From the NCBI GenBank assembly GCA_937124525.1, contig CAKZLA010000520.1, positions 1 through 19,728 of the forward strand: a stretch of DNA of 19,728 nucleotides. Reading direction: 5' to 3'. The position numbers and the translations under genes are program-made. Of the stretch, positions 13,277-19,728 are shown piece by piece (position 1 is the first letter of the stretch; the number at the start of each line of letters is the position of its first letter). The stretch comes from an uncultured Desulfobacterium sp. (lineage in GTDB: Bacteria > Desulfobacterota > Desulfobacteria > Desulfobacterales > Desulfobacteraceae). Under the pieces are notes generated by a model. The model ran no database searches. It was not told the origin of the DNA and worked only from the letters and a program-made list of their open reading frames with translations.

Positions 13277-14161
13277 TCAACTGGCAGAGGCGTCCTTTTC
13301 CGTCTCACCGTTTTCAGTCACAATGTGATTGATAAGGTCCAGACTTACCAGATCGTGGGAATGGGTGGTGATGGAAAAATCCATGTTTGCGCTGTGGGTA
13401 TCTTCCTCCTCCTGGTAGATGTACTGATCCGTTGACGTCTTGTGGGAGTAATGAAGGGTATTGGCAAACAGGTGCACGGCAATGCCGTTCAAATGGCATA
13501 GACTCACCGTACCTGCCGTTCCCGAAGGCGCCACAATCTTTCGATCCGAGGTGATGGTCAGGGCACCGAGAAACATTTTGGTGGCCCGGTCAATGTGATG
13601 GCTCAGATCGTAGGCCGGGGCCACAATGTGCTCAATGTCGGCATCCCGCAGGGCCTGGATGATCTGGCGGGTCCTGTCCCGGTTGTGCTCCAGAATAACC
13701 ACCTCAAAACGCTTATTCCATTTTTCCTTGGCCTGTACAAGAATATTTGTCACCACGGAGCTTGCAGAATGGACAATAATCACATCGTGGTTGTTGATGT
13801 ATTTTAATCCATTTTCTGTTACCCTGGCGGCATTATCCTGGAATTGTTTGATTTTTGCCTCAAGGCTTTCAATGGTTTTTTCCCGGATTTCTTCCAGGTC
13901 CATTTCCGGTGTCAGGGCTTCTTTCATCTCATTTTCAAACTGTTCCAGGAGATGAATCAGGGGAATTATCTTGGGTTGGGAAGTTTTCAGGGCCTCGGCC
14001 AGCTCAAAATAAAGGGGTTGCAGCTCTCTTTTGCTGCATTTCAGCTGACGAATGGATTCAATAAAGCTGTTTAAGGACAGCACCGTCATCCGGGCAATAC
14101 CCTGTACATCGCCAAGGTTCCTGAGCAGTTTGTACATGTTTTGTCTATTTTTATCATTCAT
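13277..14161 (-). CDS. Divergent IF-2B-fold protein, probably non-catalytic
   Basis: This 294-residue soluble protein has a helical N-terminal half (1-115) and a Rossmann-like C-terminal half of the eIF-2B alpha/beta/delta, MtnA and ribose-1,5-bisphosphate isomerase family. Recognisable segments are DVIIVHSASSVVTNIL (126-141), FEVVILEHNRDR (152-163, in place of the usual E-x-R-P) and MFLGALTITSDRKIVAPSGT (196-215), which aligns with the usual GAD...NKxGT. The catalytic Asp of the isomerases (in GAD) is Leu here and no catalytic Cys is evident, so a binding or regulatory role is more likely than isomerase activity. ATG at 14161 overlaps the permease stop as ATGA; an ATG four codons earlier is possible. 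Tight coupling to the permease suggests a shared role. The last 20 residues are acidic and probably disordered. Confidence 0.75.
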   Translation of the reverse strand: MNDKNRQNMYKLLRNLGDVQGIARMTVLSLNSFIESIRQLKCSKRELQPLYFELAEALKTSQPKIIPLIHLLEQFENEMKEALTPEMDLEEIREKTIESLEAKIKQFQDNAARVTENGLKYINNHDVIIVHSASSVVTNILVQAKEKWNKRFEVVILEHNRDRTRQIIQALRDADIEHIVAPAYDLSHHIDRATKMFLGALTITSDRKIVAPSGTAGTVSLCHLNGIAVHLFANTLHYSHKTSTDQYIYQEEEDTHSANMDFSITTHSHDLVSLDLINHIVTENGETEKDASAS

Positions 14162-15462
14162 AGGGATATCCATAGATAGAGGGTGAGAAATGCTGAGGCA
14201 AGAATCAATGTGATGATGGTAATTGCCGCACTGTCCTTCATGAATTCAAGAAAGCTGATGTGCACACCTGCCTGCTTGGCCATGCCCACGGAAACAATGT
14301 TGGCCGATGCCCCGATCATGGTAAGGTTGCCACCAAAGCAAGCCCCAAGGGACAATGCCCACCACAGAATGTTGTTGGGAATGGGGTTCACTTCCAGCAT
14401 AAGGTGAACAATGGGGATCATGGTGATGGTAAAGGGAATGTTGTCCAGAAATCCTGATACAATACCTGACACCCACAACACGGTTAACACCATGACATAG
14501 GGATTGTCCCCGATCCTTAAAAATACCTTGTGGGCCACCCATTCGATGACACCCTTGTGTTCCAGAACTCCCACCAGGATGAAAAGACCGGCAAAGAAGA
14601 GCAATGTGCTCCACTCCACCTCTTCGAGCATATGCTCCACATCCACACCGGAGATGGTGAATAGCACCATGGCCATGAAAACAGCCACAACCCCGGGGGA
14701 CATTTTTGTGATGGTCTGGGTGACAAAGAGCAAAATTGCGATGATAAGGCAGCTCAACCCCTTGATCAAGAGTTTTTGATCAATTCGGACGTTGAGAAAT
14801 TCAACCTTGATTTTTTCCAGGAGAAGCTGAACGGAAAAAAGTTTGGCAAGATTGTTGTCAATGGGTTTGAACTTATCTCGATTGGTGAGCCAGATAAAGA
14901 GCAGGGTGGCAAGAAAGGCAATAACAACGGGAATGATCAGGTTGCCGATGAACTGGTTAAAGGTTAATCCCACCTTGGAGCCGATGATGATATTGGGGGG
15001 ATCACCAATAAGTGTTGCCGTACCGCCCACATTGGAGATCACTGCCTGGCTGATGACATAAATTTTGGGGTCCAGCCCCATGCCCCGTGTGAGCTCAATG
15101 ATGATGGGGATGATGATGAGCACCGTGGTGACATTGTCCAAAAAGGCAGAAAGCACCGCCGTTACAATGGAGAAGAGGATTAAAATTTTAAGCGGGTTTC
15201 CCTTGGTCATCTCTGCAATTTTTACAGAAAGAATTGAAAAGAATCCCGATTTCCTGAGTACGGCAACAATGGACATCATACCCAATAACAGCATGATGGT
15301 CTCAAAATCAATGAGTGATGCCGCCGTGTGTTCATCCACAACGTGCATGATCAAGAGGATCATGACGCCCAGAAGCGCTGATACTGCCTTGTTAACCAAT
15401 TCAAAGGTTATCAGGGCGTAAACAATTAGAAATACAATAATTGGTACTGTTGCACCTTCCAT
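14158..15462 (-). CDS. ArsB/NhaD-family ion permease
   Basis: This 434-residue inner-membrane transporter of the ion transporter superfamily has two repeats of about five helices. The re-entrant motifs are present in both halves: SAFLDNVTTVL (105-115) and GDPPNIIIGS (153-162) in the first, GFLDNIPFTI (337-346) and GASANIVSVG (384-393) in the second. Family members exchange Na+ for H+ or export oxyanions such as arsenite; the substrate cannot be read here. No arsR or arsenate reductase is adjacent. AAGGA eight to nine bases before the ATG sets the start. It is the first gene of a two-gene operon with the IF-2B-like gene. Confidence 0.88.
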   Translation of the reverse strand: MEGATVPIIVFLIVYALITFELVNKAVSALLGVMILLIMHVVDEHTAASLIDFETIMLLLGMMSIVAVLRKSGFFSILSVKIAEMTKGNPLKILILFSIVTAVLSAFLDNVTTVLIIIPIIIELTRGMGLDPKIYVISQAVISNVGGTATLIGDPPNIIIGSKVGLTFNQFIGNLIIPVVIAFLATLLFIWLTNRDKFKPIDNNLAKLFSVQLLLEKIKVEFLNVRIDQKLLIKGLSCLIIAILLFVTQTITKMSPGVVAVFMAMVLFTISGVDVEHMLEEVEWSTLLFFAGLFILVGVLEHKGVIEWVAHKVFLRIGDNPYVMVLTVLWVSGIVSGFLDNIPFTITMIPIVHLMLEVNPIPNNILWWALSLGACFGGNLTMIGASANIVSVGMAKQAGVHISFLEFMKDSAAITIITLILASAFLTLYLWISL

Positions 15463-15491
15463 GACAATTCCTTTTTTGAAAAATCTCCCTT

Positions 15492-15596
15492 GGGGTCAGT
15501 TTTGCAACTGTGGGAGAGAAATCAGTTAGAGGTGGTTAAACCGTTAACTAAGATCCGATGGTTATGTTTTTAAAACTGATTTTGGGACCTCTCCCA
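15492..15596. repeat. Imperfect inverted repeat upstream of the permease
   Basis: TGGGAGAG (15511-15518) and CTCTCCCA (15589-15596) are exact complements, and AATCAGTT (15520-15527) pairs with AACTGATT (15574-15581) inside, with unequal spacing between the helices. The start at 15492, GGGGTCAGTTTTGC, shares the first half of the REP-like arm of elements A to C, so this may be a decayed or divergent relative. It covers the likely promoter side of the permease gene, about 30 bases before its ATG. Confidence 0.55.
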
Positions 15597-15642
15597 TGTG
15601 TTAAAAACATATCATCAAGTAAAATAAATAATTGGGTACCAT

Positions 15643-15800
15643 CACAATATCGGTGATTTCAAAGACTGCGGGGTCGGACTTGCATTATTGTGCTTTTGTC
15701 CATGTTCGCCCTGACATGGGCTGGCTGTGTACAAAAGCACAATAAAATAAGTCCGACCCCAGGGTCTATGACCCAAATTCTTACGGGGGCCGATATTGTG
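15643..15800. repeat. REP-like element C nested in an outer inverted repeat
   Basis: The inner hairpin has 30-base arms at 15670-15699 and 15731-15760, 27 of 30 complementary, starting GGGGTCGGACTT, with a further CCATGT/ACATGG stem (15700-15705, 15714-15719) in its loop. Outside it, CACAATATCGG (15643-15653) pairs exactly with CCGATATTGTG (15790-15800). A small GGGTC/GACCC hairpin (15762-15774) lies between. The arms share the core of elements A and B. The arrangement looks like a REP hairpin placed inside an older palindrome. Confidence 0.75.
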
Positions 15801-16044
15801 AAAAAGTCCCATAACACGTTGACCATGGCAGAATCCATCTGAACAGTGAAAGGGTATTCAGTTGTCCACGCCGGGAAACCCTATAGCCTAAAAAAAGCTT
15901 AAATGCAATGATGAGGTTTATTTATTTTATGACACTGCGTAGTGAAATTATGGCTAATTTGCATTGCATTATGCCGTCCCCGGCCCTGGGCCTAAGCCTC
16001 ACCACTGTGTTACCGTAAAAAAAACTTGATCATCGAGTAGGCCA
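15801..16044. other. Gene-free stretch with minor palindromes
   Basis: No coding frame, tRNA or recognised riboswitch is seen. ATGCAATG (15903-15910) pairs with CATTGCAT (15962-15969), and CACTGCGTAGTG (15933-15944) makes a tiny hairpin between them. The segment may include promoter sequence for the helicase gene, but no clear -35/-10 pair stands out. Confidence 0.4.
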
Positions 16045-16086
16045 GAACCCAGTACCCATTAACCGTTTTCTCATATAAAAAACAGC
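16045..16086 (-). repeat. Heptamer run joined to a TCATATAAA end, possible element fragment
   Basis: CCAGAACCCAGTACCCA is followed by TTAACCGTTTTCTCATATAAAAAACAGCC. Read on the - strand it matches the start of the copy at 12885-12969 (TTTTTATATGA, A-run, then a heptamer-type run), so it looks like one end of the same element in opposite orientation. The rest (GTTGTGG and second hairpin) is not found. It lies about 45 bases before the helicase ATG. Confidence 0.45.
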
Positions 16087-16131
16087 CGTGGAATCTTGCA
16101 TACTTGGGTGAATTGTGGTTTTATCTTGCCC

Positions 16132-18228
16132 ATGGAAAAAAAAAGATATCATCGTGGAAAAAAACGCAGGGGCGGTTTTGCTCCCATGAAGCCCGGGGCA
16201 GACAGCACACTGGGGCCGATATTTAAAAAAATAGGTGTCCCCCCCAGCTGTCCCTTTGCACCGGACCCCTTTCAGGAGGAAGCGGTGGAGGCCATTGCCC
16301 AATGGGACTGTCTGGTCACCGCTCCCACCGGGGCCGGAAAGACCTGGATTGCCCAAAGTGCTGCAAAGGCTGTTTTGGATAAGGGAGAGCGGGTGTGGTA
16401 TGCAACCCCGTTAAAGGCCTTGACCAATACCATTTATGCCCAGTTCATTGAGGTCTTTGGCCAGGATAAGGTGGGGATACTCACCGGTGATAAAAAAGAA
16501 AACGGAGATGCCGACATCATCATCGGCACCACGGAAATTTTAAGAAATCAGCTCTACGATGCCATGCACACCGGGGAGGATATCTCCTGTAGCCTGGTGA
16601 TTCTGGATGAGGCCCATTATCTGGGGGATGCCGAACGGGGGGTAGTATGGGAAGAGACCCTTATCTATCTGCCCCAGCGGGTCTCTTTACTATTATTGTC
16701 CGCCACCATTGGCAATGCGGATCACATTGCAGGCTGGCTTGCGTCCATGCGGGGGAAACAATGCCAGGTGATCCAGGAAACCAATCGTCCGGTTCCTCTG
16801 TATCCGCTGTTTTTTCACCCGTCGGGGACCCTGAACCCCCTGCTGAAAAAAAAGGGTGCCCCGGGGAAAAACATGGTGCACAGAAATGTCATGGACTATA
16901 TCAAGGCCGGGCAGTTCCCCGCCATCTCCCTGCCTGGTCGTCTTCCCCAATTTGCTGAAATTTTAAAGGTGCTAAAGGCCTATGATCTGCTGCCGGCCAT
17001 TTTCTTTTTAAAATCCCGGGCCGATTGTGACGGTGCCATTGGGCTTTGTAATGGGAAATTGCTCAAACAGGATCCCAAACGAAAGGCCCGCTTGGCCAAA
17101 AGAATCCATGAACTCATCGGAGATAACCCCCATCTGGCCGACCATGAGCAGCGCATGCACATGGAAAAGTTCGGCGTGGGCTCCCACCACAGTGGCCAGT
17201 TACCCGCCTGGAAAGTGGTGGTGGAAACCCTGATGTCCGAAGGGCTTTTAGATGCCATGTTTGCCACCTCCACCGTTGCCGCCGGGGTGAATTTTCCGGC
17301 AAGAAGTGTTGGCATTTTAAATTCCGACCGGTTCAACGGAGCCTCCTTTCTTCCCCTGACGGCAAGTGAATTCCAGCAGATGACCGGCCGGGCCGGGAGA
17401 CGGGGTATGGATAACATCGGCTTTGCCATTGTCATGCCCGGTAAATTCATGGATCTCAAACACGTTGCAAAGATGGTGACGGCCCCCCCCATGGATGTGA
17501 ACAGTCAGATTAAGATAGACTTTTCCATGGTGCTGAACCTTTTACTTTCCCATACGCCCCCCCAGATTCACGAACTTCTGGAAAAATCCTTTGCCTCCTA
17601 CCTGATATCCCTGGGAAAACAGGGTCGCCAGGCCAGAAAAGAGTATGGCTATGGATTGAAATACCTGTGGCAGGATTTTCTGGCCCACCTGGATTTTTTG
17701 CAGGAAGAGGGCTTTGTAACAGAAAAGGGCACCCTCACCGAAGACGGAGAATGGCCCTCCCAGCTGCGCATGGATCAACCCTTGATGGTGGCCCAGTGCC
17801 TGCGCCAGGGGCTTTTGCCGGACCAGGACCCTGTGATGCTGGCCGCCGTGATGGCAGCCTTTGTCAATGAAAAGGTGTTTGATGATGACCTTGCCATGGG
17901 ACGTAAAGCGCCCAAACGTCTGATCCGGGAATTTGCAAAATTAAGGGAGACACTTTCCCCCTTTGCGGAAAGATTGCTGGCCGGTGGCTTTTCCGCCCCC
18001 AATCTTTATCTTCAGCCAGCTCTTCCGGTTTTTTCCTGGGCCATGGGGGTTCCCTGGGACCAGGTTGTGGAGGAGTCAGTGTTTGCCGAAGGGGACCTTG
18101 CCCGGCTGATTTTAAGGACCGGAGAAAATTTAAGGCAGTTTTCCGGGGTCAGTGGCCCCTTTCCCCGCATTACCGAAAACAGCCGGGAGGCCATTGATAT
18201 GATTTTTCGGGAACCTGTTATTTATTAA
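16132..18228 (+). CDS. Ski2-like DEAD/DEAH-box helicase
   Basis: This protein of about 698 residues is a superfamily 2 ATP-dependent helicase, probably acting on RNA. Motifs run in order (numbered from the ATG at 16132): I APTGAGKT (64-71), Ia TPLKALTN (92-99), GTTEILRN (132-139), II DEAH (159-162), III SAT (190-192), V STVAAGVNF (380-388), VI QMTGRAGRRG (416-425). The GRAGRRG form and the spacing fit the Ski2/Mtr4/HelY group. The C-terminal 200 residues are helical and not recognised. The start is uncertain: ATG at 16132 begins a basic stretch (MEKKRYHRGKKRR) but has no good ribosome binding site; ATG at 16186 and an upstream TTG at 16096 are alternatives. ettA follows after 22 bases, suggesting a joint role in RNA or translation. 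Confidence 0.87.
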   Translation: MEKKRYHRGKKRRGGFAPMKPGADSTLGPIFKKIGVPPSCPFAPDPFQEEAVEAIAQWDCLVTAPTGAGKTWIAQSAAKAVLDKGERVWYATPLKALTNTIYAQFIEVFGQDKVGILTGDKKENGDADIIIGTTEILRNQLYDAMHTGEDISCSLVILDEAHYLGDAERGVVWEETLIYLPQRVSLLLLSATIGNADHIAGWLASMRGKQCQVIQETNRPVPLYPLFFHPSGTLNPLLKKKGAPGKNMVHRNVMDYIKAGQFPAISLPGRLPQFAEILKVLKAYDLLPAIFFLKSRADCDGAIGLCNGKLLKQDPKRKARLAKRIHELIGDNPHLADHEQRMHMEKFGVGSHHSGQLPAWKVVVETLMSEGLLDAMFATSTVAAGVNFPARSVGILNSDRFNGASFLPLTASEFQQMTGRAGRRGMDNIGFAIVMPGKFMDLKHVAKMVTAPPMDVNSQIKIDFSMVLNLLLSHTPPQIHELLEKSFASYLISLGKQGRQARKEYGYGLKYLWQDFLAHLDFLQEEGFVTEKGTLTEDGEWPSQLRMDQPLMVAQCLRQGLLPDQDPVMLAAVMAAFVNEKVFDDDLAMGRKAPKRLIREFAKLRETLSPFAERLLAGGFSAPNLYLQPALPVFSWAMGVPWDQVVEESVFAEGDLARLILRTGENLRQFSGVSGPFPRITENSREAIDMIFREPVIY

Positions 18229-18250
18229 ATATTATGAGGAGTTTTAAATC

Positions 18251-19728
18251 ATGTCCGAAGATACAAAAAAAGTAATTTACTCCATGATCAAGGTGAGTAA
18301 ATTTTATGATAAAAAACCGGTGTTGAAAGATATCAGCCTGTCCTATTTTTACGGGGCCAAGATCGGGGTCTTGGGACTCAACGGGTCGGGTAAGAGTTCC
18401 CTGTTGAAAATCATGGCAGGCATTGACACCGAATACAATGGCGAGACCATCCTTTCCAAGGGATTTTCCGTGGGGTATCTGGAGCAGGAGCCCCTTTTGG
18501 ACGAAGATTCCACTGTGCGGGAAATTGTGGAGCAGGGGGTCCAGGACACCGTGGACCTCATGAACGAATACGAGGCCATCAGCGAAAAGTTTGCCGAACC
18601 CATGTCCGATGAACAGATGGATAAACTCATCAACCGCCAGGGGGAACTCCAGGACCAGCTGGATCACCTGGATGCCTGGGACCTGGATGCCCGGTTGAAG
18701 ATGGCCATGGATGCCCTGCGCTGCCCTCCAGAGGATATGTCCGTGAAGGTGATATCAGGTGGTGAAAAGCGCCGGGTGGCCCTGTGTCGCATGTTGCTCA
18801 AACAGCCGGATATTCTTTTGCTGGATGAGCCCACCAACCATCTGGATGCCGAGTCCGTGGCCTGGCTGGAGCACCATTTGAGTCAATATCCCGGCACCGT
18901 CATTGCCGTAACCCATGATCGTTATTTCCTTGATAATGTGGCGGGTTGGATTCTGGAACTGGACCGGGGGGAGGGCATTCCCTGGAAGGGCAACTACTCC
19001 TCCTGGCTGGAACAGAAGGGTAATCGTTTGAAAAACCAGGAAAAGCAGGAGAGCAAACGCCAGAAAACCCTGGAACGGGAGCTGGAGTGGATCAAAATGT
19101 CTCCCAAGGGCAAACGATCCAAATCCAAGGCCCGGCTCAGCTCCTATGATCAGCTTTTAAAACAGGACAGCCAGGATCAGGAACGGGAGCTGGAGATATT
19201 TATTCCCCCGGGACCCCGCCTGGGGGACAAGGTGGTTGTGGCAAAGGGCATTTCCAAGGCCTTTGGGGAAAAATTATTAGTGGAAAACATGGATTTTATC
19301 ATCCCCCCCGGCGGTATTGTGGGGGTGGTGGGGCCCAATGGGGCGGGAAAATCCACCCTGTTTAACATGATCACCTCAAATTTATCACCGGATAACGGCG
19401 TAATGGAGCTCGGAGACACGGTGAAGACCGCCTATGTGGACCAGGAGCGCAATGCCCTTGATCCTGAAAAGACCATCTGGGAGGTGATTTCCGGGGGCAA
19501 TGATACTCTTTTGCTGGGGGGACGGGAGATCAACTCCCGGGCCTATGTATCCAAATTTAATTTTTCAGGATCAGACCAGCAAAAAAAAGTGGGGGTACTT
19601 TCCGGCGGGGAGCGCAACCGGGTCCACCTGGCAAGGATGCTAAAGGAGGAGGCAAATCTCCTGCTTTTGGATGAGCCCACCGAAGGGCTGGCCCCCAAGA
19701 TGGTCGCCGCTGTCGGGGCCTTGCTGGA
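18251..19728 (+). CDS. ettA: EttA, ABC-F translational throttle (3' end missing or altered)
   Basis: This soluble ABC-F ATPase lacks membrane helices. EttA binds the ribosomal E site and gates early elongation according to the ATP/ADP ratio. Domain 1 has Walker A GLNGSGKSS (42-50), an arm insertion (about 95-145), signature SGGEKRR (169-175) and DEPTNHLD (192-199). The inter-domain linker is 240-315. Domain 2 has GPNGAGKST (361-369), SGGERNR (451-457) and DEPT (474-477). GAGGAG ten bases before the ATG sets the start. 492 codons are present of a usual 555. After the second DEPT, EttA proteins read NDLD; here the frame continues EGLAPKMVAAVGALL, a D-loop typical of LivF-type transporter ATPases. 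That last piece may be foreign or misassembled. Confidence 0.9.
   Translation, partial: MSEDTKKVIYSMIKVSKFYDKKPVLKDISLSYFYGAKIGVLGLNGSGKSSLLKIMAGIDTEYNGETILSKGFSVGYLEQEPLLDEDSTVREIVEQGVQDTVDLMNEYEAISEKFAEPMSDEQMDKLINRQGELQDQLDHLDAWDLDARLKMAMDALRCPPEDMSVKVISGGEKRRVALCRMLLKQPDILLLDEPTNHLDAESVAWLEHHLSQYPGTVIAVTHDRYFLDNVAGWILELDRGEGIPWKGNYSSWLEQKGNRLKNQEKQESKRQKTLERELEWIKMSPKGKRSKSKARLSSYDQLLKQDSQDQERELEIFIPPGPRLGDKVVVAKGISKAFGEKLLVENMDFIIPPGGIVGVVGPNGAGKSTLFNMITSNLSPDNGVMELGDTVKTAYVDQERNALDPEKTIWEVISGGNDTLLLGGREINSRAYVSKFNFSGSDQQKKVGVLSGGERNRVHLARMLKEEANLLLLDEPTEGLAPKMVAAVGALL

Noticed and set aside
13025..13435. 136-residue + strand open frame
   Set aside because: It overlaps the terminator stem, a long inverted repeat, the heptamer tract and the 3' end of the IF-2B-like gene on the other strand.
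15840..15900. Riboswitch upstream of the helicase
   Set aside because: A GC-rich patch with GCCGGGAAACCC looked structured, but no conserved core of a known riboswitch class could be matched.

Overview
The window looks like part of a genome or contig from a Desulfobacterota bacterium, probably Desulfobacteraceae. This rests on gene content (a stand-alone Mrp-type antiporter operon with three D-type subunits, a U32 hydroxylase-like protein, a Ski2-like helicase beside ettA), balanced base composition and intergenic repeats of a kind I associate with that group. No rRNA or tRNA gene is visible, so the assignment is an inference.

Layout. (1) 1-1836: a nucleotide-sugar dehydrogenase gene (tviB/wbpA type, + strand) sits between two REP-like inverted-repeat elements, one ending 25 bp before its ATG and one starting at the base after its stop. 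(2) 1837-2319: a lone cyclic-nucleotide-binding-domain protein on the - strand. (3) 2338-2716: a tandem array of four to five degenerate two-hairpin units filling the 5' flank of that gene. Pairing is kept while sequence changes. (4) 10673 down to 2752, all - strand: an eleven-gene Mrp operon in the order mrpE, mrpF, mrpG, a DUF4040 (MrpA C-terminal/MbhD-like) protein, mrpB with an MbhE-like N-terminus, mrpC, three MrpD/NuoLMN-like subunits, and two tiny membrane proteins between the second and third. There is no full-length MrpA and no hydrogenase or NADH-dehydrogenase module. The complex should exchange Na+ for H+ across the inner membrane. (5) 10808-12799: a U32-family protein. (6) 12800-13276: about 480 bp without a gene, holding a further copy of the two-hairpin element, an intrinsic terminator, a long inverted repeat and a heptamer tract. 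(7) 15462 down to 13277: an ArsB/NhaD-type ion permease translationally coupled to a divergent, probably non-catalytic IF-2B-fold protein. (8) 15463-16131: gene-free, with nested inverted repeats, one of them a third REP-like hairpin. (9) 16132-19728, + strand: a Ski2-like helicase followed by ettA, which runs off the window.

The strongest candidate for something undescribed is the structured two-hairpin repeat family: the array at 2338-2716, a separate copy at 12885-12969 and a possible fragment at 16045-16086. Each of these three loci ends in TCATATAAA next to the 5' side of a gene. G-U wobble pairs show which strand folds. Other points worth checking are substituted ion-channel lysines in two of the three D subunits, His-rich insertions in two antiporter subunits, and an abrupt change from EttA to LivF-like sequence in the last 47 bases, which may be an assembly chimera.
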